Shown here: positions 15,514 to 23,734 of the stretch, one piece after another
How the letters are laid out: each line of letters starts with the position of its first letter
Numbering within the stretch: position 1 is the first letter of the stretch
Source: Coriobacteriia bacterium
GTDB lineage: Bacteria > Actinomycetota > Coriobacteriia > Anaerosomatales > PALSA-660
Assembly (NCBI GenBank): GCA_025361505.1
Contig: JANYKZ010000027.1
Span: 1 to 37,681 of the forward strand
Direction: 5' to 3'
Length of the DNA: 37,681 nucleotides
The notes under the pieces: model-generated
What the model was told of the DNA's origin: nothing
Database searches by the model: none
Seen by the model: the letters and a program-made list of their open reading frames with translations, nothing else
Program-made: the position numbers and the translations under genes

Positions 15514-16991
15514 CAGGAGTCCACGAACGTCAACGCGGTGTACGGGGTTCCCGGCGTCGCCGACTGCGGCGCCTCGGGGTGGGTGCTGATCCACAGCGTG
15601 TACGAACCGACGGGCAGGCCGTTCCACTCAACGAGGCCGCTGGCGTCGGTCCTCGCACTATCCTGGCGGCCGTCCGGGTATCGAAGGTAGACTGTGCGGC
15701 GCCGCACGGCCCGCCCGGCCTGATCGTTGACGATGGCCCGGAGCGTGCCGGTACTCACGGTGACCGGGACCAGGTCCAGTGTGTACGTGTTGGGCTGGCC
15801 GGACACGACGGTCGCGACGGCGCCGACGATCGGCGTGTAGCCGGTCATCGCAGCGGAGACGCGGTAGACCCCGGGGACGAGTGACCCCCACGAGGTCTGC
15901 CCTGCGACCGTGGCCGTCGGGCTCCCCGAAGGCGTGCCGCCCTGAGCATCCGCCAGCGCCAGCGTGGCTCCGGACAGGGCCTTGAGGGTCGTCGCGTCTC
16001 GCACGATGATGCGCAGCTGACCGGCCGGCAGCACCGCGGGCAGCATGACATCGCAGGTCAGGTCAAGCCCGCCGCGGAGGATCTCAACGCTCGACTGGCC
16101 CGCCTTGCGGTTCCCGGCCGACGCGTCGAGCCAGTAGGTGCCCGGGAGCAGCTCGGCGAAGACGACCGCGTTCCCGGAGGCGTCGGTCGAAGCCGTGACG
16201 ACCTTGCCCTTGGGATCGGTCAGCGACACGGCCGCGCCCCCGACCGGTCCGGCCGGATCACGAACCGTGACGGTCAACGTACTCGAACGGTAGCCGTAGA
16301 CGACGAGCTCTGTGGCGAGGTCCTTGTTGATCGGGACGGCCGTGGTGATCGTGTTGTCGAAGGCGAAGCCTGCGGCCGAGACGACGACGGAGGCCGGACC
16401 CTGATCGACTCGACCGAAATCGGCGACGCCGCCCCCGCCGGCGTTGAGCATGCGGGGCGGGGCCGTTTCGTACGGGTCGACGGTGACGAGAGCGCCGAGG
16501 ATGGGCGCGCCGCTGTCCCTGTCGAGGACGGTCACCTTGAGGTCGCCTACGTTGACGAGATCGGTCGCGCCGAAGATGCCCGTTTCGAGCGCCACGTCGC
16601 CCGCGACCGCACCCTGCCACGAGACGGTGACCTTCATCTCCTTGTAGGCCGTCCTGCCGCCGGACTTGACCCACGCAATGGAGGTCGTGACGGTGAATCC
16701 CGGGTACGAAGCCGAGTCCGGGGTCAGGATCTCGCCCGGCGGCTCGCCGTACCCGCCACCCGCGTAGCGCACACCGACCTGATCGAACCGCATGTTGCGC
16801 GCGCGCTCGATGACGCTTCCCGCGATGTTGACCGCCCGGTCGCGCATGGAGGCGCGGCCCGAGGTCGTCGAGGCGAAACTGACGACGCTCATCGTGCTGA
16901 CGAGCACCGTCAGGAGGACGGCGGACGAGACCATCAGTTCGACGACGGAGAAGCCGGCTGAACCGACTCGTGAGACTACACAACGCTTCAT
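15513..16991 (-). CDS. Large prepilin-like surface protein with carboxypeptidase-regulatory-like repeats (cluster 2)
   Basis: A 492-residue protein, the same length as its paralogue at 2813-4291. It has a prepilin signal, SAG/FSVVELMVSSAVLL with Glu5, then a pilin-like head containing RNMRFDQVGVRYAGG. Several beta-sandwich modules follow, with patterns such as LTVTVRDPAGPVGGAAVSLT and ASGLVEWNGLPVGSYTLWIS, as in carboxypeptidase-regulatory-like domains. The ATG at 16991 is chosen for a G-run about 8 nt upstream and a short basic leader. First gene of operon 2. Probably a surface-exposed or tip-located pilus component; the modules may mediate adhesion, which is inference. Confidence 0.75.
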   Translation of the reverse strand: MKRCVVSRVGSAGFSVVELMVSSAVLLTVLVSTMSVVSFASTTSGRASMRDRAVNIAGSVIERARNMRFDQVGVRYAGGGYGEPPGEILTPDSASYPGFTVTTSIAWVKSGGRTAYKEMKVTVSWQGAVAGDVALETGIFGATDLVNVGDLKVTVLDRDSGAPILGALVTVDPYETAPPRMLNAGGGGVADFGRVDQGPASVVVSAAGFAFDNTITTAVPINKDLATELVVYGYRSSTLTVTVRDPAGPVGGAAVSLTDPKGKVVTASTDASGNAVVFAELLPGTYWLDASAGNRKAGQSSVEILRGGLDLTCDVMLPAVLPAGQLRIIVRDATTLKALSGATLALADAQGGTPSGSPTATVAGQTSWGSLVPGVYRVSAAMTGYTPIVGAVATVVSGQPNTYTLDLVPVTVSTGTLRAIVNDQAGRAVRRRTVYLRYPDGRQDSARTDASGLVEWNGLPVGSYTLWISTHPEAPQSATPGTPYTALTFVDS

Positions 16992-16999
16992 GTTCGCGG

Positions 17000-17329
17000 C
17001 CCCCCGGCCCGGATTCCCGAGCCCCTTCGCGTTTCCCGGCGACCCCCCGGACGCCGAGAACGCGGACCGCGGTGTGAGATGCGACCGCAGTGCTTCGAGT
17101 GAACAAGACACTATCCCCGAGTGGCCGTTCGCCCAAACCAAGCCGGAGGGGCCTTCACGGCGGGACGGCCCGGCCGTGTCCGCGGCGCACGCGGGAACGG
17201 CCCGTCTATCGTGGCCCCCCGGGTCCTGGCGCAACCGCGCTGTGTTTCTTCCGTGTTTGGGAATCATCTCCATGAGTTGCAGACCGGGGGGAATACGACG
17301 GCGCCCTTATGGGGTGATAGGAGGCAGTC
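17000..17329. other. Long divergent intergenic region (prepilin operon 2 / sugar transporter)
   Basis: About 330 bp without a supported gene; open frames here are arginine/proline-rich shadows. It separates the leftward prepilin operon from the rightward sugar transporter and must hold both promoters. A candidate for the leftward one is listed separately. For the rightward operon the only clear signal is the AGGAGG ribosome site just before 17330. No tRNA, repeat or known riboswitch pattern was recognised. Confidence 0.5.
17108..17136 (-). promoter_or_regulatory. Candidate sigma-70-type promoter for prepilin operon 2
   Basis: On the minus strand, TTGGGC (17131-17136) and TAGTGT (17108-17113) are separated by exactly 17 nt, about 117 nt upstream of the first prepilin gene. 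Both boxes deviate from consensus, so the call rests on spacing and position. Confidence 0.3.
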
Positions 17330-18463
17330 ATGCACGGGAGAAGGGCACTGAGATGGTTCGGGGCCACGGCACTGGTCGTGAGCATGCTCATGGTGCTCAC
17401 GGGCTGCAGCACGCCGGCAAGTACCGGCGGCGGCGCGACCACCACCGGGACCGCCGGTGGCTCGACCGGTCCGCTGAAGATCGCGCTGCTGCTGCCCGAG
17501 ACGAAGACGGCCCGCTACGAGACCCAGGACAGGCCGTTGTTCGAGGCCAAGGTCAAGGAGCTCGCGCCCGACGCGCAGATCCTGTACAGCAACGCCAACC
17601 AGGACTCAGCGCAGCAGCAGTCGCAGGCCGACGCCGCACTGACCAACGGGGCTCAGGTGCTGGTGCTCGACCCGGTGGACTCCGCCGCAGCGGCCTCGAT
17701 AGTGACCAAGGCGAAGGCCAAGAACGTGCCGGTCATCAGCTATGACCGTCTCATCCTCAATGCGGACGTCGACTACTACGTCTCGTTCGACAACGAGCAG
17801 GTCGGCAAGCTTCAGGGCCAGGCGCTGCTGGACAAGATCACGAAGGACGGCAACCTCGGCAAGACGATCGTCATGATCAACGGCGCTCCCACCGACAACA
17901 ACGCCAAGTTGTTCAAGGCCGGCGCGCACAGCGTCCTCGACGGCAAGGTCAAGATCGGGGCCGAGTACGACACGCCGGACTGGAGCCCGGACAAGGCCCA
18001 GACCGAGATGGACCAGGCCATCACGAAGCTCGGCAAGACGGGCTTCGTGGCCGTCTACTGCGCCAATGACGGCACCGCCGGCGGCGCCATCGCAGCCATG
18101 AAGGGCGCGGGTATCGACCCCAAGACCCGTCCGGTCACCGGCCAGGACGCGGAACTCGCGGGGATCCAGCGCATCCTTCTCGGCGAGCAGTACATGACCA
18201 TCTACAAGGCCATCAAGCAGGAGGCCAGCACGGCCGCTGAGCTTGCTGTCGGACTCGGCAAGGGCACGGGCGTTCCGTCTTCCATGACGCTCAGCAAGGT
18301 CAACAACGGCAAGATCGACGTCCCGTCGGTCCTCCTGACCCCGGTCCCCGTCACCGCGGACACCATCAAGTCCACGGTGGTCGCCGACGGCTTCTGGACG
18401 ACCCAGCAGATCCTCAACACGCCGGCTCTCGTTGCGGCGGGCAAGCTGGTCGGGCTGCAGTGA
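17330..18463 (+). CDS. Sugar ABC transporter substrate-binding lipoprotein (XylF-like)
   Basis: A 377-residue protein with a lipoprotein signal (hydrophobic run then VLTGC at about residue 26), so it is probably anchored by its Cys to the outer face of the membrane. After a Gly/Thr-rich linker comes a periplasmic-binding-protein type 1 fold: KIALLLPETKTARYE, then VLVLDPVDSAAAASIVTKAK, VPVISYDRLI and VYCANDGTAGGAIAAMKGAG. These match xylose/ribose-type binding proteins, particularly the XylF group. An AGGAGG ribosome site lies about 6 nt before the ATG. It is first of a three-gene operon with an ATPase and a permease. The sugar cannot be read from sequence; a pentose or other monosaccharide is likely. 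Confidence 0.88.
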   Translation: MHGRRALRWFGATALVVSMLMVLTGCSTPASTGGGATTTGTAGGSTGPLKIALLLPETKTARYETQDRPLFEAKVKELAPDAQILYSNANQDSAQQQSQADAALTNGAQVLVLDPVDSAAAASIVTKAKAKNVPVISYDRLILNADVDYYVSFDNEQVGKLQGQALLDKITKDGNLGKTIVMINGAPTDNNAKLFKAGAHSVLDGKVKIGAEYDTPDWSPDKAQTEMDQAITKLGKTGFVAVYCANDGTAGGAIAAMKGAGIDPKTRPVTGQDAELAGIQRILLGEQYMTIYKAIKQEASTAAELAVGLGKGTGVPSSMTLSKVNNGKIDVPSVLLTPVPVTADTIKSTVVADGFWTTQQILNTPALVAAGKLVGLQ

Positions 18464-19281
18464 CACCTGCGCCTGACGGCCCGAGCGCGACGGGCACGAC
18501 ATCGTACCTGCTCTCGCTGAAGGGCGTGAGCAAGGCCTTCGGTGCCAATCAGGCCCTCTCCGGCGTCGACTTCGAAGTCGGCGCCGGAGAGGTCGTCGCG
18601 CTCGTCGGAGACAACGGAGCCGGCAAGTCGACACTGGTGAAGGCCATCGCGGGTGTGCAGCTCTGCGACGAAGGCACGATCTACTTCAACGGCCAAGTCG
18701 TGAAGATCTCGAGTCCGCAGGACGCCACCGCGCTGGGGATCGCAACGGTCTACCAGGACCTCGCTCTCTGCGACAACCTCGACGTCGTCGCCAACCTCTA
18801 TCTCGGTCGCGAGCTGTTCGCCAAGGGCGCGGCGCGGGGCGCGTTCTTCCTCGACGAGACCGCCATGGAGCAGAGCTCGCTGAAGCTGCTCCAGTCGCTC
18901 GCAGTGACCACGATCAAGGACGTGCGCGAACCGGTCGGGTCGCTCTCGGGCGGACAGAGACAGGCCGTCGCGATAGCGCGCTCGCTGCTCGGCGAGCCAT
19001 CCGTGGTCCTGCTCGACGAACCGACCGCGGCGCTCGGCGTCTCCCAGACGGAGCAGGTGCTGGGGCTCATCCACGAGCTGCGCAAGCGCGGCCTCGGAGT
19101 CGTGATCATCAGCCACAACCTCGAGAACGTCTTCGCGGTCGCTGATCGTATCGTCGTCCTGCGCCTGGGCCGTCGCTCCGCCACCTTCGACGTCCGTGGC
19201 GTGAGCCGTGAGGACGTCGTCTCGGCCATCACGGGCGCCGAGTTCGGTCTCGGAGCCTCCATCCGCAAGGAGAGCGCATGA
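18460..19281 (+). CDS. Sugar ABC transporter ATP-binding protein, single domain (XylG/FrcA-like)
   Basis: A 273-residue ATPase with Walker A GDNGAGKST, Q-loop region VYQDLALCDN, signature LSGGQ, Walker B VVLLDEPTAALG and switch His in VVIISHN. It energises uptake through the neighbouring permease. Sugar ATPases of the XylG/RbsA class usually have two tandem ATPase domains (about 500 residues); this one has one, as in FrcA, so it presumably acts as a homodimer. The GTG at 18460 overlaps the upstream stop in a GTGA, and the gene overlaps the permease start by 4 nt. Confidence 0.9.
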   Translation: MTPAPDGPSATGTTSYLLSLKGVSKAFGANQALSGVDFEVGAGEVVALVGDNGAGKSTLVKAIAGVQLCDEGTIYFNGQVVKISSPQDATALGIATVYQDLALCDNLDVVANLYLGRELFAKGAARGAFFLDETAMEQSSLKLLQSLAVTTIKDVREPVGSLSGGQRQAVAIARSLLGEPSVVLLDEPTAALGVSQTEQVLGLIHELRKRGLGVVIISHNLENVFAVADRIVVLRLGRRSATFDVRGVSREDVVSAITGAEFGLGASIRKESA

Positions 19282-20486
19282 GCGACGAGCGCGACACGCC
19301 GCTGTCGATGCGCGGTGCGGGGCGGATGTTCCGCGAACTCGGCAGGAAGCTCGCCCAAGGGGAAGCGGGCCCGCTGCTCGTGCTGCTGATGGTCGCGGCG
19401 ATCTGGACGTTCTTCCAGTTCCAGAACGACCGCTTCCTCAGCCCCGGCAACCTGACCAACCTGATGCTGCAGCAGTCCGCTGTGGCCACCATCTCCATCG
19501 GCATCGTGCTCATCCTGCTGCTCGGCGAGATCGACCTGTCGGTCGGCGCGGTGAGCGGCTTCTGCGCGTCGGTCATGGCCGTGCTCATCGTCAACAACCA
19601 TCTGCCTCCGGCGCTGGCCGCTCTCGCCGCACTCGTTCTGGGCGCGGCCGTCGGCCTGTTCAACGGGTTCATGGTCACACGGTTCCGCATACCGTCGTTC
19701 GTGGTCACTCTCGCGGGCTCGCTGACCCTCGTCGGATTGCAGCTCTACGTGCTCGGTGAGACCGGGACCATCAACCTCGCGGACAGCTTCGTGACACGGC
19801 TGACCAGCACGTTCTTCCCGCCCCTGATCGGCTGGGCTGTCGCGGTCCTGGCGATCCTGCTCACGCTCGCGTTCGCCCTCACGGGGCGAGCGCGCCGCGC
19901 ACGGGCGGGGCTGGCGGTCGGACCGCTGTGGTCGCTGCTGGTCGGTGTCGGGGTGATCGGTGCGGCGTTCCTCGCGCTCGTCGCCGTCGTGAACCAGGAC
20001 CGCGGCCTGCCCCTCGTGGTGGTCATCGTCTTCGGGCTCGCGCTCGCGTTCGCCTACGTCACCGAGCGGACCCGCTTCGGCCGCCACATGTTCGCCGTGG
20101 GCGGCAACGCCGAGGCCGCCCGCCGAGCCGGCATCAAGATCGACCACGTGCGTCTGATGGTCTTCGTTCTCGGCTCCACCCTCGCGGCGGCCGGCGGAGT
20201 GCTCGCTGCGTCGCGCCTGACGGCCGTGAACCAGTCCTCCGGAGGAAGCGACCTGCTCCTGATGGCCATCGCAGGCCCCGTCATCGCGGGCACGAGCCTG
20301 TTCGGCGGCCGAGGGACGGTGTGGTCGGCGATCCTGGGCGCGGTGGTCATCGGCTCGATCGCCAACGGCATGGACCTGCTGTCGTACTCGTCGTCGGTGA
20401 AGTTCATCGTCACCGGCGCCGTCCTCATCACCGCCGTCACCATCGAGTCGGTGACTCGCATGCGACGGCGGGGGACGATCGAATAG
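19278..20486 (+). CDS. Sugar ABC transporter permease (XylH-like)
   Basis: A 402-residue integral membrane protein with about ten or more helices, of the BPD_transp_2 family. Diagnostic stretches are LLLGEIDLSVGAVSGF in the early part, GFMVTRFRIPSFVVTLAG and AVGGNAEAARRAGIKID, followed by GVLAASRLTAVNQ. The extra central loop and helices make it longer than RbsC and closer to XylH. The ATG overlaps the ATPase stop (ATGA). It completes the binding protein-ATPase-permease operon. The membrane pore carries the sugar to the cytoplasm. Confidence 0.9.
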   Translation: MSDERDTPLSMRGAGRMFRELGRKLAQGEAGPLLVLLMVAAIWTFFQFQNDRFLSPGNLTNLMLQQSAVATISIGIVLILLLGEIDLSVGAVSGFCASVMAVLIVNNHLPPALAALAALVLGAAVGLFNGFMVTRFRIPSFVVTLAGSLTLVGLQLYVLGETGTINLADSFVTRLTSTFFPPLIGWAVAVLAILLTLAFALTGRARRARAGLAVGPLWSLLVGVGVIGAAFLALVAVVNQDRGLPLVVVIVFGLALAFAYVTERTRFGRHMFAVGGNAEAARRAGIKIDHVRLMVFVLGSTLAAAGGVLAASRLTAVNQSSGGSDLLLMAIAGPVIAGTSLFGGRGTVWSAILGAVVIGSIANGMDLLSYSSSVKFIVTGAVLITAVTIESVTRMRRRGTIE

Positions 20487-20626
20487 GGCCGGTCCGGTCC
20501 GCGCGGTCGCTGGGGCACGCGGCGCTTCTGCGCGAGACGGTTCGCGTCGTCGCGCGTGACTTCTCCGAGCCGGGAACGCTCTCAGAGCGGAGCATCGTCG
20601 AATGGATGAGGTGGGCGGATGCCTGA
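20487..20626 (+). other. Short coding-like tail without a start codon
   Basis: Between the sugar permease and the next transporter, one frame reads coherently with high third-position G/C and ends TGA at 20624-20626: TVRVVARDFSEPGTLSERS, then IVEWMRWADA. No ATG, GTG or TTG begins it after the permease stop. It overlaps the following start by 8 nt. It may be the 3' remnant of a deleted gene, or chance. No function is proposed. Confidence 0.2.
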
Positions 20627-21599
20627 CCCGGTCGTCGTCACCAAGGACCTGAAGAAGTACTTCTCGAGCAGGAGCGGCCCGGTCCAGGCTGTCGACGGAG
20701 TCGATCTCGAGGTCTTCCCCGGGGAGATCTTCGGCTTCCTGGGCCCGAACGGAGCCGGCAAGACGACGACGCTGAGGATCCTCACCACGCTCGCGAAGGC
20801 CGACTCGGGGACCGCCACGATCGCCGGCTTCGACGTCTCCCGAGAGCCCGGGAAGGTCCGCCGCAACATCGGCTACGTCGGGCAGGCCGGCGGTGCCGAC
20901 CGCCCGGCGACGGGACGCGAGAACCTGATCCTCCAGGGGCGGCTCTACGACATGACGCCCCAACAGGCCAAAGATCGCGCCGCCGAACTCATCACGGCGC
21001 TCGACCTCGGCGAGTTCGCCGACCGCATCGCCCACACCTACTCGGGCGGACAGTTGCGCCGGCTCGACGTCGCGCTGGGCATCATGCACCGTCCAAAGGT
21101 CCTCTTCCTCGACGAGCCGACCACGGGGCTTGACCCGCAGAACCGCGCGAACCTCTGGGTCCAGATCGAGAAGCTCAGGGACATGGGCGTGACGGTCTTC
21201 CTGACCACACACTACCTGGAGGAGGCCGACGCACTATCGGACCGCCTCGCGATCATGGACCACGGAAGGATCGTGGCCGAGGGCACTCCCGTCGAGCTCA
21301 AGAAGCAGGTCGCCGGCGACACCATCTCGGTGGGATTGAGGGACGACAGTAGGAACGAGGCGATCGCCACACTCCTGGGACAGCGGCCCTACGTCCGCGA
21401 CTTCACCCTCGACGACTGCCGCCTGCGCATCGTCGTCGAAGAGGGCTCGAAGGTCATGCCCGACCTCCTTCGCCTCTTCGACCAGGAGGGCATCGAGATC
21501 GCCACGATCACGCTGGCCGTGCCGACCCTCGACGACGTCTTCCTCAACAAGACGGGACGGACCCTGCGCGACACCGAATCGGCCGGAGGGGGGCAGTGA
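20619..21599 (+). CDS. ABC exporter ATP-binding protein (DrrA/daunorubicin-resistance type)
   Basis: A 326-residue ATPase with Walker A GPNGAGKTT, signature YSGGQLRRLDVALG, Walker B VLFLDEPTTGLDP and switch His in FLTTHYLEEAD. The C-terminal extension of about 90 residues ends with VPTLDDVFLNKTGRTLRD, characteristic of the DrrA family. It pairs with the permease that starts at its stop codon. Such pairs export drugs, lipids or glycoconjugates; the cargo is unknown. The ATG at 20619 follows GAGGTGGGCGG. Confidence 0.92.
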   Translation: MPDPVVVTKDLKKYFSSRSGPVQAVDGVDLEVFPGEIFGFLGPNGAGKTTTLRILTTLAKADSGTATIAGFDVSREPGKVRRNIGYVGQAGGADRPATGRENLILQGRLYDMTPQQAKDRAAELITALDLGEFADRIAHTYSGGQLRRLDVALGIMHRPKVLFLDEPTTGLDPQNRANLWVQIEKLRDMGVTVFLTTHYLEEADALSDRLAIMDHGRIVAEGTPVELKKQVAGDTISVGLRDDSRNEAIATLLGQRPYVRDFTLDDCRLRIVVEEGSKVMPDLLRLFDQEGIEIATITLAVPTLDDVFLNKTGRTLRDTESAGGGQ

Positions 21600-22354
21600 T
21601 GAAACTCGTTCGCGACGTCGGGCTCCTCTACCAGCGGAAGCTGATGGAGACGCTCCGCAACCCGATCTACATCGTCATGAGCATGCTCACACCCGTGCTC
21701 TACCTCGTCCTGTTCTCCCCGCTCCTGAAGAACCTCGTCCCCACCACCGGCGGACGGAGCGTGCTGGACCTCTTCGTGCCGGGGCTGCTCGTCATCGTCG
21801 CCTTCTTCAACGGCCTGTTCGTCGGCTACGGCATCATCGACGAGATCCGCAACGGGGTCATCGAGCGCTTCCGCGCCACACCGACCAGCCGCTTCGCGAT
21901 CCTCGCGGGCCCGGTGCTGCGCGACACGACCAATGTGCTGGTGATCGTCACGGTGTTCACCCTCGTCTCGATCCCCTTCGGCTTCCACCCGGACTTCGTC
22001 GGGTGGCTGATCCTGCTCGTCATCATCATCATGCTGATAATCACCACGGCGTCGTTCGGATACGGGCTCGGACTGATCCTGAAGGAGGAGGACCGGCTCT
22101 CGCCGATCGTCCAGGGCGTCAACCTTCCGATCCTGCTGCTCTCGGGCGTACTGCTGCCGATGGAGCTGGCGCCGACGTGGCTGCAGGTGCTCGCCCACTT
22201 CAACCCGGTCTACTACTCCGTCGAGGCGGCCCGCGTGCTGTGCGCGGGCACCATCTGGGACGCGAAGGTCGGATACGCCTTCCTGTTCATGGTGCCGCTG
22301 ACGGTGCTCGTCGTCGCGTGGGCCACACGGGCCGTGCGGAGGGTCGTCGCGTAG
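21599..22354 (+). CDS. ABC-2 type exporter permease (DrrB-like)
   Basis: A 251-residue protein with six hydrophobic segments. The ABC-2 permease region is recognisable from YQRKLMETLRNPIYIVMSM through NGVIERFRATPTSR and GVLLPMELAPTWLQVLAHFNPVYYSVEAAR (quoted in parts). The ATG at 21599 overlaps the ATPase stop (TGATG) with GGAGG upstream; a GTG one codon earlier is an alternative. It forms the membrane half of the exporter. The gene ends 8 nt from the convergent glycosyltransferase stop. Confidence 0.9.
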   Translation: MKLVRDVGLLYQRKLMETLRNPIYIVMSMLTPVLYLVLFSPLLKNLVPTTGGRSVLDLFVPGLLVIVAFFNGLFVGYGIIDEIRNGVIERFRATPTSRFAILAGPVLRDTTNVLVIVTVFTLVSIPFGFHPDFVGWLILLVIIIMLIITTASFGYGLGLILKEEDRLSPIVQGVNLPILLLSGVLLPMELAPTWLQVLAHFNPVYYSVEAARVLCAGTIWDAKVGYAFLFMVPLTVLVVAWATRAVRRVVA

Positions 22355-22362
22355 CGAACCGC

Positions 22363-23532
22363 TCAGCGAGCCAGCAACTCCAGGGCCGCCCCGGCGATCG
22401 CGCGCGCCGCGCCGGGGCGGCCCATCGCGCTCATCCACGCGGACATTCTCTCGAGCTCCCCGCGATCGGATCCGAGCCATCGCCCGACCAGAGCCGCGGC
22501 GCGCTTCGGGCGCGGCTCGAAGACTGCGCCGCCATTGTCCTCGGCCCAGGCGACGTTACCCTCCTCCTGCCCCGGCACGAAGCCCGTCAGGAGCGTCGGG
22601 ACCCCGAGGCAGGCGGCCTCGGCGATCGTCCCGGGTCCCGCCTTCGTCAGCAGGATGTCCGACGCGGCCATCCACGTCGCCACGTCGGGGGTGAACCCGA
22701 GCACGGTCACCGGAACGGGCCAGTCGGAGCCGGCGAGGCGCCTCCGAAGGCGCTCGTTGCCGCCGGTGATCACCGCCATCTGCGCGCGGACGCCGCCCCC
22801 GGCAAGCCGCCGCGCCACGGCCGTGGCCATCGCCCCGACGCGCCCCATGCCGGCTCCCCCGCTCATCACGAGCACGAGCGGCAGGGTCGGCTCGACGCCC
22901 AAGGTCCGCCGTGCGTCCTCCTTGGCGAGGCCGCGGGCCTCGACGAAGGCGCGGCGGACAGGGAGCCCCGTGACCGCCACCCTGTCCGCCGGCATGCCCG
23001 CGTCGATCGCGAGACGGCGGATGCCCTCGTCAGCGACGCAGCAGAGGTCGGCGTGCCGTGTGAACCACGAGACCGGCGGCACTCCGCCGTCCACCACCGC
23101 CGACACGAAGGGCGCGGCGCAACCGGCCTGTCGTATGGCCCTCAGAGGGACGTCGTTGAGCAGAGCGTGCACGCTAATGACCACGTCGGGCCGGGTGTCG
23201 GTGATGGCCGCGGCCATCTCCCTCCACAGCAGGGCGTACGCCCCGTTCTCGAGCAGCCTGAGACCGACTGGCGTCTGCACGACCTTGTAGGCGAGGCGGT
23301 AGAGGTCGGGTGCGATCGCCACCACCGGCGCGTAGGAGTCCGAGAGGTGGTCGAAGGGGAAGCGTGCGCGCTCGTCGAGTACGTTCACGAGCGTCACGCG
23401 CGCGCACCCTTCGAGGGCCTCCTCGAGACTCTGCGCCGAGGCGAGGTGCCCTCCCCCGGCTCCGGTCATGAGGATGCTGACCCTGGGGATCCCCCGGCCG
23501 GCCCGCTCGATCCGCTCGCTGTCCGATGGCAC
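22363..23532 (-). CDS. MGDG-synthase-like glycosyltransferase (GT28 family)
   Basis: A 389-residue cytoplasmic or membrane-associated enzyme. The N-terminal half starts with ILMTGAGGGHLASAQSLEEA, the acceptor-side Rossmann fold with the Gly-rich GGGH. The C-terminal half has LVLVMSGGAGMGRVG and the donor-binding block TKAGPGTIAEAACLG followed by GFVPGQEEGN. That last block matches plant/bacterial monogalactosyl- and glucosyl-diacylglycerol synthases closely. The likely reaction is transfer of a sugar from a UDP-sugar to diacylglycerol, making membrane glycolipid. MurG belongs to the same family but differs in these motifs. It is divergent from the TIM-barrel gene at 23735. No strong ribosome site precedes the ATG. 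Confidence 0.85.
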   Translation of the reverse strand: MPSDSERIERAGRGIPRVSILMTGAGGGHLASAQSLEEALEGCARVTLVNVLDERARFPFDHLSDSYAPVVAIAPDLYRLAYKVVQTPVGLRLLENGAYALLWREMAAAITDTRPDVVISVHALLNDVPLRAIRQAGCAAPFVSAVVDGGVPPVSWFTRHADLCCVADEGIRRLAIDAGMPADRVAVTGLPVRRAFVEARGLAKEDARRTLGVEPTLPLVLVMSGGAGMGRVGAMATAVARRLAGGGVRAQMAVITGGNERLRRRLAGSDWPVPVTVLGFTPDVATWMAASDILLTKAGPGTIAEAACLGVPTLLTGFVPGQEEGNVAWAEDNGGAVFEPRPKRAAALVGRWLGSDRGELERMSAWMSAMGRPGAARAIAGAALELLAR

Positions 23533-23594
23533 GATCCGCAGGCCTTCCGCGCGGATGATGACGCCTCCCGTGTGTTGTTCCCGCTTCGGTCGCC

Positions 23595-23622
23595 GCCCTG
23601 TCCGGGACCCCGGTGGCAGGGC
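23595..23622. promoter_or_regulatory. Inverted repeat in the divergent glycosyltransferase/TIM-barrel region
   Basis: GCCCTG (23595-23600) pairs with CAGGGC (23617-23622), and an inner CCGG/CCGG can extend the helix. It lies between two divergent genes, so it could be an operator or a leader hairpin. No partner protein is known. Confidence 0.25.
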
Positions 23623-23734
23623 GCTGCCCCATCCTCACGAGAACCCCATGACCATGGCGTACCCTCGTACCCAGCCGATACCGGAGGCGACGCTGAGCGT
23701 CGGCCCGGCGGAGACCTGCGGCTCGGGAGATGTG

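Noticed and set aside
18798-21212. 804-residue minus-strand open frame opposite the sugar transporter and DrrA genes
   Set aside because: It covers three genes with full ABC motifs on the other strand; the composition (Asp/Glu/Arg/His-rich) has no domain pattern.
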